From Actinotalea caeni (GTDB lineage: Bacteria; Actinomycetota; Actinomycetes; Actinomycetales; Beutenbergiaceae), in assembly GCF_009733795.1 (NCBI RefSeq), contig NZ_WNXX01000001.1, forward strand, positions 310,001 to 374,000: a DNA stretch of 64,000 nucleotides, in the 5' to 3' direction. The first letter of the stretch is position 1. Every line of letters begins with the position of its first letter. The position numbers and the translations under genes were made by a program. The notes under the pieces were generated by a model that saw nothing but the letters and a program-made list of their open reading frames with translations, did no database searches and had not been told where the DNA came from. Positions 36,940 through 50,061 of this stretch are shown piece after piece.

Positions 36940-38614
36940 CCCGCTGCACGCGGCCCTCGTCCCACACCGGCTCGTCGGACTCGACGACCTGGCCGTCGGC
37001 CCGCAGCACGAGGAACCGGTCGAACGAGCGGGCGAACCAGCGGTCGTGGGTGACGGCGAGCACCGTGCCCTCGAACGTGTCCAGCGCGCTCTCCAGCGCC
37101 TCGGCGGACTCCAGGTCGAGGTTGTCGGTCGGCTCGTCGAGCAGCAGCAGCGTCGCACCCGAGAGCTCGAGCAGCAGGATCTGCAGCCGCGCCTGCTGGC
37201 CGCCCGAGAGCGTGTCGAAGGTCTGCTCGGCCGACCGCGCCAGCCCATAGCGGTCGAGCACGCGCGCCGCCTCGTCGCGCGGGCGGCCGCGCCGGTGCTC
37301 GTCGCCGCGGTGGAGGATGTCGAGCAGCGTGCGCCCGGCGAGGTCGGGCCGCACGTGCGTCTGCGCGAACCACCCCGGCCGCACCCGGGAGCCGAGCCGG
37401 AGCGTCCCGGTGTGGGCGACCGGCTCGGGCAGCACGTCGCCGACCGGGCGGTGCTCGGGGTCCGGGTCGCTGCCGCCCGCGGCGAGCAGCCGCAGCAGGT
37501 GCGACTTGCCGGACCCGTTGCTGCCGAGCACCGCGACCCGCTCGCCGAACCAGACCTCGAGGTCGAACGGCTGCATCAGCCCGGTGAGCTCCAGCCGCTC
37601 GACGACCACCGCCCGCTTGGCGGTGCGACCGCCGTCGAGCCGCATCCGGATGCGCTGCGGCACCGGGACCGCCTCCGGCGGGCCGGCCTCCTCGAAGCGC
37701 GCGAGCCGCGTGCGCGCGGCCTGCAGCCGCGACGCCATGTCGGAGTTGTACGCCGCCTTCTGCTTGTACATCTGCACGAGCGCCTTGAGCTTGGCGTGCT
37801 CGGCGTCCCACCGCCGACGGCGCTCCTCGAGGTCGGCGTTGCGCGCCTCGCGCGCCTGCGCGTACGTCGTGAACGGGCCCGGGTGCACCCACAGCCGCGA
37901 CCCCGCGCCGCCGGGCTCCAGGGTGGCGACGGCGGTCGCGACGCGGGCGAGCAGCTCACGGTCGTGGCTGACGAGCAGCACGGTCTTGCCCGAGGCGAGA
38001 AGCTGCTCCTCGAGCCACCGCTTGCCCGGCACGTCGAGGTAGTTGTCGGGCTCGTCGAGCAGCAGCACCTCGTCCGGGCCGCGCAGCAGCGCCTCGAGCA
38101 CCAGCCGCTTCTGCTCGCCGCCCGAGAGCGTGCGCACCTCGCGCCACCGGGCGCGCTCGTACGGGACGCCGAGCGCGGCCACCGTGCAGACGTCCCACAG
38201 CGTCTCCTGCTCGTAGCCGCCGACGTCGGCCCAGTCGGCCAGCGTCTGCGCGTAGGCCATCTGCACCCGCTCGGAGTCGTCCTCCATCATCGCGAGCTCC
38301 GCGCGCTCCAGCGCGGCGGCGGCCGCGCGCACCGGCTCGGGCGCCACCCCGAGCAGCAGGTCGCGCACCGTCGTCTCGTCGCGCACCTGACCCACCAGCT
38401 GGCGCATGACGCCGAGCCCGCCCGAGCGGACCACGGTGCCCTGCTGCGGCGCGAGGTCGCCGGCGATCACGCGGGTGAGCGTCGTCTTGCCCGAGCCGTT
38501 CGGCCCGACGAGCGCGACGCGCGCGCCGTCGCCGACGCGCAGCGCGACGTCGTCCAGCAGCGGCCGCCCGTCCGGGAGCGTGACGCCGATGCCCGACAGC
38601 TCGATGTGACCCAC
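36932..38614 (-). CDS. ABC-F family ATP-binding protein
   Basis: 560 residues with two ABC ATPase cassettes and no membrane domain. Cassette 1: Walker A GPNGSGKTT, signature LSGGEQKRL, Walker B VLLLDEPDNYLD. Linker: charged helical P-site tip region EERRRRWDAEHAKLKALVQMYKQKAAYN (about 265-310). Cassette 2: GSNGSGKS, LSGGQQARL, LLLLDEPTDNLD. ABC-F proteins bind the ribosomal E site and modulate translation or protect against antibiotics; which applies here is unknown. GTG 38614 is the first plausible start before HIELSGIGVTL. Confidence 0.92.
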   Translation of the reverse strand: MGHIELSGIGVTLPDGRPLLDDVALRVGDGARVALVGPNGSGKTTLTRVIAGDLAPQQGTVVRSGGLGVMRQLVGQVRDETTVRDLLLGVAPEPVRAAAAALERAELAMMEDDSERVQMAYAQTLADWADVGGYEQETLWDVCTVAALGVPYERARWREVRTLSGGEQKRLVLEALLRGPDEVLLLDEPDNYLDVPGKRWLEEQLLASGKTVLLVSHDRELLARVATAVATLEPGGAGSRLWVHPGPFTTYAQAREARNADLEERRRRWDAEHAKLKALVQMYKQKAAYNSDMASRLQAARTRLARFEEAGPPEAVPVPQRIRMRLDGGRTAKRAVVVERLELTGLMQPFDLEVWFGERVAVLGSNGSGKSHLLRLLAAGGSDPDPEHRPVGDVLPEPVAHTGTLRLGSRVRPGWFAQTHVRPDLAGRTLLDILHRGDEHRRGRPRDEAARVLDRYGLARSAEQTFDTLSGGQQARLQILLLELSGATLLLLDEPTDNLDLESAEALESALDTFEGTVLAVTHDRWFARSFDRFLVLRADGQVVESDEPVWDEGRVQRVR

Positions 38615-38719
38615 GACCCGAGTCTCGCCCGTGCGGGTGCGTGGCGTCACGTCGATAACACCGGACGGGGCTGTGGACGTCGGCGCGCTCGCGTCGGTGC
38701 GCGTGGGTACCGTCGAGGC

Positions 38720-40870
38720 ATGAGCGACGCCAAGCCCTCGACCAGCACCGTGGACGTCGCCGACGGCCCTGACCTGCGCGCGGAGGCCACCGCGGCGCTG
38801 CGGCGGCTCGTCGGGCGCGACGACGCCGAGCTGCGCGAGGACCAGTGGCGCGCCATCGACGCCCTCGTGAGCCACCGCCGTCGGGCGCTCGTGGTGCAGC
38901 GGACCGGGTGGGGCAAGTCGGCGGTCTACTTCGTCGCCACCGCGCTGCTGCGCGCCCGCGGCGCCGGACCGACCGTCATCGTGTCGCCGCTGCTGGCGCT
39001 CATGCGCGACCAGATCGCCGCCGCCGACCGCGCCGGCATCCGCGCGGTCACCGTCAACTCCGCCAACACCTCCGACTGGTCGGCGATCTACGAGCAGATC
39101 AACGCGGGCGAGGTCGACGTGCTGCTGTGCTCGCCCGAGCGGCTCAACAACCCCGGCTTCCGCGACGAGGTGCTGCCGCGGCTCGCCGCCGGGGCCGGCC
39201 TGGTCGTCGTCGACGAGGCGCACTGCATCTCCGACTGGGGCCACGACTTCCGGCCCGACTACCGGCGCATCCGCACGCTGCTGGAGGAGCTGCCCGAGGG
39301 CATCCCGGTGCTCGCGACGACCGCGACCGCCAACCAGCGGGTCACGCGCGACGTCGCCGAGCAGCTCGGTGCGGGCGGGCAGGTGGAGGAAGGCGAGGTG
39401 CTCGTGCTGCGGGGCGGGCTCGACCGGGCGTCGCTGCACCTCGCGGTGGTCCGGCTGCCCGACCCCTCCACCCGCCTGGCCTGGCTGGCGGAGAACCTGC
39501 GCGGCTACACCGGCTCCGGCATCGTCTACTGCCTCACCGTGGCCGCCGCCGAGCAGACCGCGAGCCGGCTCCGCGAGGCCGGCTACCCGGTCGCCTCCTA
39601 CACCGGCCAGACCGAGCCCGCCGAGCGCGAGCAGCTCGAGGCCGACCTCAAGGAGAACCGCGTCAAGGCGCTGGTCGCCACCTCCGCGCTCGGCATGGGC
39701 TTCGACAAGCCCGACCTCGGCTTCGTCATCCACCTCGGCGCGCCGCCGTCACCCATCGCCTACTACCAGCAGGTCGGCCGCGCGGGGCGGGCGGTCGAGC
39801 GAGCCGACGTCGTGCTGCTCCCCGGCGAGGAGGACAAGGCGATCTGGGACTACTTCGGCTCGATGGCGTTCCCGCGGCAGGCCGACGTGCGGGCCACGCT
39901 CGACCTGCTCCCCCGGCTCGGCGAGGGCACGATGTCGGTCGCGGCGCTCGAGCCGCTGGTCGACCTGCGCCGCACCCGCCTGGAGATGATGCTCAAGGTG
40001 CTCGACGTCGACGGCGCGGTACGCCGGGTCCGCGGCGGCTGGGCGAGCACGGGTGAGCCCTGGACCTACGACGGCGAGCGCTACCAGCGCGTCGAGGAGG
40101 CCCGGCTGGCCGAGCAGGAGGCGATGCTCGCCTACGAGCGCACCGAGGGCTGCCGCATGACGTTCCTGCGGCGCTGCCTCGACGACCCCGAGCTCCAGCC
40201 CGACGAGCGCTGCGGGCGCTGCGACCGGTGCGGCGGCGTCACGCCGCCCGGGCCGCCGAGCGAGGACGCGGTCGCGGCCGCGCGGGCCGGGCTCGACCAG
40301 GTCGGCGTCGAGGTGCTGCCGCGGCGGCAGTGGCCCACCGGGATGGCGGCGCTGGGCGTCTCCCTCAGCGGGCGGCTCGCGGCCGACGAGCAGTACGAGC
40401 CCGGCCGCGCGCTCGCGCGGCTCGACGGCCTCGGCTGGTCGCAGCCGCTGCGGGACCTGTTCGCCGGTCCCGACGGCGACCTGCCGGTGCCGCTGCGCGC
40501 GCCGCTCGCCCGGCTGCTGCAGGAGTGGCGGCCGGAGGTCGACGCGATCGTCGCGATCGACTCGGCCACCCGGCCGCAGCTGTTGCGGCACCTCACCTCG
40601 GGCGTCGCACAGCTGCTCGGCGCGCCGGTGCTCGGCGCGCTGCGCCCCGACCCGGACCGGGCACCCGGGCCGCACGACGTCAACTCGGCGCAGCGGCTGG
40701 CGTCGGTCGTCGCGCGGCTGCGGCTGCCGGAGGGGCTCGCGGTCGAGGGCAGGCGGGTGCTGCTCGTCGACGACCGCACCGACTCCGGCTGGACGCTCAC
40801 CCACGCCGCACGACTCCTGCGGCAGTCCGGCGCGACCGCCGTCCTGCCGCTCGTGCTCGCGCAGGGCTGA
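38720..40870 (+). CDS. rqlH: RqlH-type RecQ-like helicase with a C-terminal phosphoribosyltransferase domain
   Basis: 716 residues. Helicase core: motif I QRTGWGKSAVYF (Lys66), SPLLALMRDQI, motif [21 protein letters not shown], motif III ATTATA, TSALGMGFDKPD, motif VI QQVGRAGRA. A tetracysteine cluster follows (CRMTFLRRCLDDPELQPDERCGRCDRCGG, about 476-503). There are no RQC winged helix or HRDC domains. The last ~200 residues end in a PRPP-loop-like LLVDDRTDSGWTLTHAARLLRQSGATAVLPLVLA. This layout is that of mycobacterial RqlH, a 3'-5' translocase/helicase. TACCGT (38708-38713) lies 6 nt before the ATG. It is the second RecQ-like gene within 11 kb. Confidence 0.92.
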   Translation: MSDAKPSTSTVDVADGPDLRAEATAALRRLVGRDDAELREDQWRAIDALVSHRRRALVVQRTGWGKSAVYFVATALLRARGAGPTVIVSPLLALMRDQIAAADRAGIRAVTVNSANTSDWSAIYEQINAGEVDVLLCSPERLNNPGFRDEVLPRLAAGAGLVVVDEAHCISDWGHDFRPDYRRIRTLLEELPEGIPVLATTATANQRVTRDVAEQLGAGGQVEEGEVLVLRGGLDRASLHLAVVRLPDPSTRLAWLAENLRGYTGSGIVYCLTVAAAEQTASRLREAGYPVASYTGQTEPAEREQLEADLKENRVKALVATSALGMGFDKPDLGFVIHLGAPPSPIAYYQQVGRAGRAVERADVVLLPGEEDKAIWDYFGSMAFPRQADVRATLDLLPRLGEGTMSVAALEPLVDLRRTRLEMMLKVLDVDGAVRRVRGGWASTGEPWTYDGERYQRVEEARLAEQEAMLAYERTEGCRMTFLRRCLDDPELQPDERCGRCDRCGGVTPPGPPSEDAVAAARAGLDQVGVEVLPRRQWPTGMAALGVSLSGRLAADEQYEPGRALARLDGLGWSQPLRDLFAGPDGDLPVPLRAPLARLLQEWRPEVDAIVAIDSATRPQLLRHLTSGVAQLLGAPVLGALRPDPDRAPGPHDVNSAQRLASVVARLRLPEGLAVEGRRVLLVDDRTDSGWTLTHAARLLRQSGATAVLPLVLAQG

Positions 40871-40880
40871 CCGGCCTGGT

Positions 40881-41126
40881 TCAGGCGCGTCCGGAGAGGA
40901 ACCGCTCCAGCGGGATCGTCCCGTCCTGCCACGGCAGCAGCAGCCACCCCACCAGGTAGGCGGCGACGCCGAAGAACGGCAGCAGGAACGCCACGAGCAT
41001 GAGGACCCGCACGAGGAGCACGGGCAGCGACGTCTTCTCCGCGATGCCGCCGCAGATGCCGCCCACGAGCCGCTGCGGGCCCCGTGTGAAACCGGTCCGT
41101 CGGATGCTGTCGAAGAAGGTCTCCAT
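40881..41126 (-). CDS. PspC-domain membrane protein
   Basis: 81 residues: RGPQRLVGGICGGIAEKTSLPVLLVRVLMLVAFLLPFFGVAAYLVGWLLLPWQDG. This is a complete PspC domain: the R-x-x-x-GG-(V/I)-x-G-G-(L/I)-A-x...R-(V/L) start, then one long or two short hydrophobic segments with LLP at the end. PspC-like proteins take part in envelope-stress responses. ATG 41126 is 6 nt after TAGGTT. It ends 10 bp from the convergent rqlH. Confidence 0.88.
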   Translation of the reverse strand: METFFDSIRRTGFTRGPQRLVGGICGGIAEKTSLPVLLVRVLMLVAFLLPFFGVAAYLVGWLLLPWQDGTIPLERFLSGRA

Positions 41127-41176
41127 GCGTCCAACCTAGGCGTGGCACACCCGCGCCACCACGGGGATGTCCCCCC

Positions 41177-42490
41177 TCAGCGGCGCCGGATGACCGCGGC
41201 CGTCCCGTGCGCGGGCAGGTCCTCGGCCTCGGCGAGCACGCACAGCCGGTCGGTGACCTCCTCGAGCGCCGCCGCGGTGTACTCGACCACCTGCACCGAG
41301 CGCAGGTAGGCGTGCACGTTGAGCCCGGAGGCGAACCGCGCCGTACCGCCGGTGGGCAGCACGTGGTTGGAGCCGGCGATGTAGTCGCCGAGCGGCACAG
41401 GCGTGTACGGGCCGACGAAGATCGCGCCCGCGTTGCGCACGCGCGCAGCCACGGCGGCGGCGTCGGCCGTCTGCACCTCGAGGTGCTCGGCGGCGTAGGC
41501 GTCGACGACCTGCAGGCCGTGCTCGATGTCGTCGACGAGCACCACCCCTGACTGCGGGCCGCCGAGCGCGGCCCGGATCCGCTCGCTGTGCTTGGCCTGG
41601 CGCACCTGCTCCTCGATCTGCGCCGCGACGGCGTCGGCCAGCTCGGTGGAGTCGGTCACCAGCACCGATGCGGCGGCGGGGTCGTGCTCCGCCTGCGAGA
41701 TCAGGTCCGCAGCGACGAACGCCGGGTCGGCGGTCGCGTCGGCGAGGACGGCGATCTCGGTCGTGCCTGCCTCGGCGTCGATGCCGACGACGCCCATGAC
41801 CGCGCGCTTGGCGGCCGCGACGTAGATGTTGCCCGGGCCGGTGACGACGTCGACCGGCTCGCACGCGTTGGCCGCGTCGTCCCCCGGCACGCCGTAGGCG
41901 AGCATGCCCACCGCCTGGGCGCCGCCGACCGCGTACACCTCGTCGACGCCGAGCAGCTCGCAGGCGGCGAGGATCGTCGGGTCGGGCCAGCCGTCGTTGT
42001 CCTTCTGCGGCGGGCTCGTGACCGCGAGGGACTCCACGCCCGCGACCTGCGCCGCCACGACGTTCATGACGACCGACGACGGGTAGGCGGCGAGCCCGCC
42101 CGGCACGTACAGCCCCACGCGCCGCACCGGCACCCAGCGCTGGTGCACGAGGCCGCCGTCGGCCATCGCGGTGGTCCGCTCGGTGGGCAGCTGCGCCTCG
42201 TGCCCGAGCCGCGCCCGCCGGATCGCCTCGACGAGAGCCTCGCGCACGTCCTCCGGCAGCGTCTCGACAGACCTGGCGAGGACCTCGCGCGGCACCCGCA
42301 GCGAGTGCGGCACCATCTGGTCGAGCTCCTCGCTCAGGCGCCGCACACCCTCGGCGCCGTCGGCCCGGACGGTCGCCAGGATCGGCGCGACCCGCTCGGT
42401 GGCGACCTCGATGTCGACCTCGGCCCGCGGCAGCCGGTCACGCAGCTCGCTCGGGCTCAGGGTGGTGCCACGCAGGTCGATCGTCCTCAT
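41177..42490 (-). CDS. hisD: Histidinol dehydrogenase
   Basis: 437 residues. [109 protein letters not shown] (Zn/acid-base residues) and [46 protein letters not shown] are the family blocks. It oxidises histidinol to histidine with NAD+. It is 15 kb from hisC, unlike the usual contiguous operon, and has its own leaderless-type promoter (TACACT, plus 42499-42504, 8 nt before the ATG). Confidence 0.97.
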   Translation of the reverse strand: MRTIDLRGTTLSPSELRDRLPRAEVDIEVATERVAPILATVRADGAEGVRRLSEELDQMVPHSLRVPREVLARSVETLPEDVREALVEAIRRARLGHEAQLPTERTTAMADGGLVHQRWVPVRRVGLYVPGGLAAYPSSVVMNVVAAQVAGVESLAVTSPPQKDNDGWPDPTILAACELLGVDEVYAVGGAQAVGMLAYGVPGDDAANACEPVDVVTGPGNIYVAAAKRAVMGVVGIDAEAGTTEIAVLADATADPAFVAADLISQAEHDPAAASVLVTDSTELADAVAAQIEEQVRQAKHSERIRAALGGPQSGVVLVDDIEHGLQVVDAYAAEHLEVQTADAAAVAARVRNAGAIFVGPYTPVPLGDYIAGSNHVLPTGGTARFASGLNVHAYLRSVQVVEYTAAALEEVTDRLCVLAEAEDLPAHGTAAVIRRR

Positions 42491-42549
42491 GGGGAGCGAG
42501 TGTAGGCAGCACGGCGAGGCGGTCGCGCCGCCGCCCGGGACGTGGCCGC

Positions 42550-42981
42550 TCAGACCTGCACGAGGAAGAAGAACCCCGTCGGGCGGCAGTCGCCGGGGAT
42601 GTCGGTGCGGAACCCGGACACCGGGATCTTCACCACGCGGCCGCGCAGCGCGATCGAGCGGTCCAGCGGGTAGCGGCTCCGCTCGACGAACAGCGCGTCG
42701 TTCTCCCACCGGGTGCCGAGGTCGGGGAACAGCACGATCCAGCGACGCCCGTCACGCCCGTCGAGGTAGGTGCAGCCGGCCTCGCGGCGCAGGTCCCCTC
42801 GGATCACGTCGGGCGAGCGCCCGGTCAGCGGCGGCCGGAACACAGCCACGTCCTCGGCACGACCGTGCGTCGGCTCCTGCGCCGAGACCAGCGCAGCGAC
42901 CCCGGCGACCGCCAGCGCGAGCGCGGTGATCCCGATGATCACGGGAGCCCAGGCACGCAGCCACGACCGTCGCCGACGCAT
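42550..42981 (-). CDS. Hypothetical protein with one N-terminal membrane anchor
   Basis: 143 residues. An Arg-rich start ([11 protein letters not shown]) precedes a single hydrophobic helix ([24 protein letters not shown], about residues 12-35), then an extracytoplasmic domain with two cysteines ([11 protein letters not shown] and [14 protein letters not shown]) that could pair. The pattern [40 protein letters not shown] has no family I recognise. It starts 2 bp after the dnaE stop and is likely co-transcribed with dnaE. Confidence 0.7.
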   Translation of the reverse strand: MRRRRSWLRAWAPVIIGITALALAVAGVAALVSAQEPTHGRAEDVAVFRPPLTGRSPDVIRGDLRREAGCTYLDGRDGRRWIVLFPDLGTRWENDALFVERSRYPLDRSIALRGRVVKIPVSGFRTDIPGDCRPTGFFFLVQV

Positions 42982-42983
42982 CG

Positions 42984-46559
<3,576 letters not shown>

Positions 46560-46634
46560 GATCCTCAGATCTTAGGTCGCCTCTCCGACGTCCGGGCGGC
46601 GACCCTCCGTCCGGTCCGCACTAGGCTCGGCGTG

Positions 46635-47876
46635 GTGCGCACCGGACCCTGGCAGGACGTCGCCCGAGCCGTCGGGCTGCTCGCCCCGGACGGCGGGACC
46701 CGACCCACGATCTTCGCCGAGATGTCGGCGCTCGCGCTCGCGACCGGGTCGGTGAACCTCGGGCAGGGGTTCCCCGACGAGGACGGTCCCGAGTCGGTCA
46801 AGCAGGTCGCCGCGCGGGCGCTGCTCGACGGCGTCAACCAGTACCCGCCCGGCCCCGGCGTGCCCGCGCTGCGGCAGGCGGTGGCGGCGCACCAGCAGCG
46901 GCACTACGGGATCGAGCTCGACCCCGACACCGAGGTGCTCGTGACCACCGGTGCGACCGAGGCGATCGCCGCCGCGCTGCTGGCGCTGGTCGGGCCCGGT
47001 GAGGCTGTCGTCACGCTCGAGCCGTTCTACGACGCCTACGCCGCGGTGGTCGCGCTGACCGGCGCCGAGCTCGTCACGGTGCCGCTCGTGCCCTCGGCCG
47101 AGGGCTTCCGGCCCGACCTGGCGGCCCTGCGGGCCGCGGCCGCGCGCACGGGCGCGCGGGTGCTGCTGCTCAACTCCCCGCACAACCCGACCGGGTCGGT
47201 GCTGCGGCGCGAGGAGCTCGCGGCGGTCGCGAGCGCCGCCGTCGCGCACGACCTGCTGGTCGTCACCGACGAGGTCTACGAGCGGCTCACGTTCGACGGC
47301 GCCGAGCACGTCCCGGTCGCGACGCTGCCCGGGATGCGTGAGCGCACGCTGACGATCTCCTCGGTCGGCAAGACGTTCTCGTTCACGGGCTGGAAGATCG
47401 GCTGGGTCAGCGGCCCGGCCGACCTGGTCGACGCGGTCCGCGCCGTCAAGCAGTTCCTCACCTACGTCTCCGGCGCACCGTTCCAGCCGGCGGTGGCGCA
47501 CGCGCTCGACCTCGAGACGACCGACGGGCCCGACGCCGGGTTCGTCGCCGGGCTGGCGGCCTCGCTCGCCCGCCGCCGGGACCTGCTCGTCGAGGGCCTG
47601 GAAGCCGCGGGGCTGCGCACCGTGCCCGGCGAGGGCACCTACTTCGTCGTCGCCGACGCGAGCGACGTCGTCGAGGCCCACGGGCTGGCCGACGCCGACG
47701 CGCTGTGCCGGGCGCTGCCGGACCTGTGCGGCGTCGTCGCGGTACCGGTCTCGGCGTTCACGGTCGCCGGCTCCCCCACCCGCGAGGCGCTGCGGCACCA
47801 CGTGCGGTTCACCTTCACGAAGTCCGAGGCGACGCTGGCGGAGGCGGTGCGCAGGCTCGCCCGGCTGGCCTCCTAG
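46635..47876 (+). CDS. Pyridoxal-dependent aminotransferase (DapC/methionine aminotransferase-like)
   Basis: 413 residues. VNLGQGFPDEDGPESVKQVAARAL..NQYPPGPGVPALRQAVAAHQQRHYG, VTTGATEAIAAALLALVGPGEAVVTLEPFYDAY, LLLNSPHNPTGSVL, VVTDEVYERLTFDG and ISSVGKTFSFTGWKIGWVSGP (Schiff-base Lys in SVGKTFS) place it in aminotransferase subgroup I-gamma with kynurenine/glutamine/methionine aminotransferases and succinyl-DAP aminotransferase. DapC would fit cell-wall and lysine synthesis, but the substrate cannot be proved. TAGGCT (46622-46627) precedes GTG 46635 by 7 nt; GTG 46632 is also possible. Confidence 0.86.
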   Translation: MRTGPWQDVARAVGLLAPDGGTRPTIFAEMSALALATGSVNLGQGFPDEDGPESVKQVAARALLDGVNQYPPGPGVPALRQAVAAHQQRHYGIELDPDTEVLVTTGATEAIAAALLALVGPGEAVVTLEPFYDAYAAVVALTGAELVTVPLVPSAEGFRPDLAALRAAAARTGARVLLLNSPHNPTGSVLRREELAAVASAAVAHDLLVVTDEVYERLTFDGAEHVPVATLPGMRERTLTISSVGKTFSFTGWKIGWVSGPADLVDAVRAVKQFLTYVSGAPFQPAVAHALDLETTDGPDAGFVAGLAASLARRRDLLVEGLEAAGLRTVPGEGTYFVVADASDVVEAHGLADADALCRALPDLCGVVAVPVSAFTVAGSPTREALRHHVRFTFTKSEATLAEAVRRLARLAS

Positions 47877-48412
47877 CCGACCGAGCCGTCCGGGCCGTTC
47901 GAGCCGTCCGGGCCGTCCGGGCCGTCCGATGCCGCCGTGAGCGTCTTGCTCGCGTCCCGGTGCCAGATGCGTGCGTCGAGGTAGCGCTCGCCCGAGATCG
48001 CGTAGCCGAGCGTGGTGTAGAACCCGATCGCGGTCTCCTGCGCCGACAGCTCGACGCGCACCGCACGCCCCTCGGGGCCCTCGACGGCGTGGTCGGCCAG
48101 CGCGATCCGCTCGACCTCGGCCATCAGTGCGCGCCCGACACCGGTGCCCCGGCCCGCCTGCCGCACCGCCACCCGGCCCACGTGCACGACGCCCGGGTGC
48201 TCGGGGTCGGTGAGCAGGCGCGCCGTGCCGACCGGCTCGCCGTCGGGCGCGACCGCCAGCACGTGGGTGGTCGAGGCGAGCTCGTCGAGGCCGTCGTGCT
48301 CCTCCTCGAGCGTCACGCCCTGCTCGCCGACGAACACCTCCTCGCGGATGCGCAGCGCCGCGGCCATGTCCTGCTCGTCGGTCACCCGGCGGACCGTCGT
48401 CTCCTGTGCCAC
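47873..48412 (-). CDS. GNAT-family N-acetyltransferase with a GPDG-repeat tail
   Basis: 179 residues. REEVFVGEQGVTLEEEHDGLDELASTTHVLAV is the ElaA/GNAT-type N-terminal region; HVGRVAVRQAGRGTGVGRALMAEVERIA is motif A with the acetyl-CoA loop (Q-x-x-x-G-x-G-x-x-L); AQETAIGFYTTLGYAISGERYLDARIWH is motif B. The acceptor is unknown. The last ~20 residues (SDGPDGPDGSNGPDGSVG) come from a 9-bp tandem repeat. It overlaps the convergent aminotransferase by 4 bp. The start is GTG 48412. Confidence 0.88.
   Translation of the reverse strand: MAQETTVRRVTDEQDMAAALRIREEVFVGEQGVTLEEEHDGLDELASTTHVLAVAPDGEPVGTARLLTDPEHPGVVHVGRVAVRQAGRGTGVGRALMAEVERIALADHAVEGPEGRAVRVELSAQETAIGFYTTLGYAISGERYLDARIWHRDASKTLTAASDGPDGPDGSNGPDGSVG
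47880..47928. repeat. 9-bp tandem repeat (CCGTCCGGG) coding for the GNAT tail
   Basis: Five to six near-identical 9-bp units (CCGTCCGGG, with variants CCGTTCGAG and CCGTCCGAT) lie in frame at the 3' end of the GNAT gene. Changes in unit number would keep the frame and only alter the length of the Gly-Pro-Asp-Gly tail. Confidence 0.9.
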
Positions 48413-48434
48413 GCGTCGTATCGTGCCACCGCGC

Positions 48435-49358
48435 TCAGCGGCGCAGCGTCTCCAGCGCGTGCCGCAGGTCCTCGGGGTAGTCGCTGGTGACCTCGGTCCA
48501 GCGCCCCGTCCGCGGGTGCTCGAAGCCGAGCCGCACCGCGTGCAGCCACTGCCGCTGCAGCCCGGTCTCGGCGGCGAGGACCGGGTCGGCTCCGTAGGTG
48601 AGGTCCCCGACGCAGGGGTGCCCGATCGCGGAGGTGTGCACGCGGATCTGGTGGGTGCGCCCGGTCTCGAGGTGGATCTCGAGGAGCGTGGCCGCGCGCA
48701 GCGCCTCGATCGTCTCGTAGTGCGTGACGCTGGGCTTGCCGTCGGAGACGACCGCCCACCGGTAGTCGTGCGTCGGGTGGCGCCCGATCGGCGCGTCGAT
48801 CGTGCCGCGCGTCGGGTCGGGGTGGCCCTGCACGAGCGCGTGGTAGACCTTGCTGACCGTGCGCTCCTTGAACGCCCGCTTGAGCACCGAGTAGGCGAGC
48901 TCGCTCTTCGCGACGACCATCAGCCCGGAGGTGCCGACGTCGAGACGGTGCACGACGCCCTGCCGCTCCGCGGCCCCGGACGTCGCCACCCGGTACCCGG
49001 CGGCCGCGAGGCCGCCGACCACGGTCGGCCCGGTCCAGCCCGGGCTCGGGTGCGCGGCGACGCCCACGGGCTTGTCGACGACGACGACGTCGTCGTCCTC
49101 CAGCAGCACCCGCATCCCGGGCACGGGCTCCGGCGGCGCGGCCGGCACGGAGGGCGCGTCGGGGAGCGTGACCTCGAGCCAGGAGCCGGGCGTGAGGCGG
49201 TGGGACTTGCCGACCTGGGCGCCGTCGACGCTCACCTCGCCGGCCTCCGCCAGCTCGGCGGCGCGGGTGCGGCTCAGGCCGAGGAGGCGCGCCACGGCGG
49301 CGTCGACCCGCTCCCCCGCCAGCCCGTCCGGCACGGGCAGCGACCGTACCTGTGCCAT
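48435..49358 (-). CDS. rluD: 23S rRNA pseudouridine synthase (RluD/RluA family)
   Basis: 307 residues. An S4 RNA-binding domain at about 15-75 ([30 protein letters not shown]) precedes the catalytic domain: [35 protein letters not shown] with the catalytic Asp of HRLDxx[33 protein letters not shown] and [11 protein letters not shown]. It isomerises specific uridines in helix 69 of 23S rRNA. It starts 1 bp after lspA, the arrangement usual in actinobacteria. ATG 49358. Confidence 0.95.
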   Translation of the reverse strand: MAQVRSLPVPDGLAGERVDAAVARLLGLSRTRAAELAEAGEVSVDGAQVGKSHRLTPGSWLEVTLPDAPSVPAAPPEPVPGMRVLLEDDDVVVVDKPVGVAAHPSPGWTGPTVVGGLAAAGYRVATSGAAERQGVVHRLDVGTSGLMVVAKSELAYSVLKRAFKERTVSKVYHALVQGHPDPTRGTIDAPIGRHPTHDYRWAVVSDGKPSVTHYETIEALRAATLLEIHLETGRTHQIRVHTSAIGHPCVGDLTYGADPVLAAETGLQRQWLHAVRLGFEHPRTGRWTEVTSDYPEDLRHALETLRR

Positions 49359-49359
49359 G

Positions 49360-50061
49360 TCAGCCCGCCGGGTCGGGCTCGGCGCCCGCGGTGCTCGCGT
49401 CGTCGGTGCGCTCCGGCTGGGAGTCGGGGTCCTCGGCCGCACCGGTGGCCGGATCCTCGTGGTCCCCGCCGCCCTCGGCGTCCTGCTCCTGCGGGGCGTG
49501 GTGCCGGGAGCCGTCGACGCCGATCCCGAGGAACGCGAGCAGCGCCATGCCGGCGGCGCCGAGCACGATCGCGATGTCCGCGACGTTGCCGACGAACCAG
49601 CCGTTGTAGTTGAGGAAGTCGACGACGTGGCCGCGGCCGAAGCCCGGCTCACGGAACAGCCGGTCGGCGAGGTTGCCGACGTTGCCGCCCAGCAGCGCGC
49701 CGAGCGCGATCGCCCAGCCGCGCGAGCCGAGCCGGCGCGAGATGCGGACGATGACGACCGCCACCACGACGGCCACGATCGTGAACACCCACGTGGAGCC
49801 GGTCGCGAAGCTGAACGCCGCGCCGGAGTTGAACACCAGCAGCAGGCCGAACGCCTCGCCCAGCACGGGGACGTTGACACCGGGGGTCAGGCCGGCCAGC
49901 GCGATGGCCTTCGTGACCTGGTCAGCGACGAGGACGCCGACCGCCAGCAGCCACAGGGCTGCCGGCAGCCGGCGTCGTCGAACGTCGTGCGAGTCGCGGC
50001 CGACGGCCGCGGGTCCCTCGTTACGGACGGTGGATCTCGCTCTCGGGACCGGTACCGGCAC
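49360..50061 (-). CDS. lspA: Lipoprotein signal peptidase II
   Basis: 233 residues. Four membrane helices (about 38-58, 85-104, 112-130 and 162-182) and the catalytic motifs [36 protein letters not shown] and [10 protein letters not shown] (Asp residues in the last two). It cleaves prolipoprotein signal peptides. The only canonical start near the first helix is GTG 50061, which lies inside the end of divIVA (41-bp overlap) and gives a ~27-residue cytoplasmic extension. The C-terminal ~50 residues are an unusual acidic, Asp/Glu/Pro-rich tail ([20 protein letters not shown]..). Confidence 0.92.
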   Translation of the reverse strand: MPVPVPRARSTVRNEGPAAVGRDSHDVRRRRLPAALWLLAVGVLVADQVTKAIALAGLTPGVNVPVLGEAFGLLLVFNSGAAFSFATGSTWVFTIVAVVVAVVIVRISRRLGSRGWAIALGALLGGNVGNLADRLFREPGFGRGHVVDFLNYNGWFVGNVADIAIVLGAAGMALLAFLGIGVDGSRHHAPQEQDAEGGGDHEDPATGAAEDPDSQPERTDDASTAGAEPDPAG

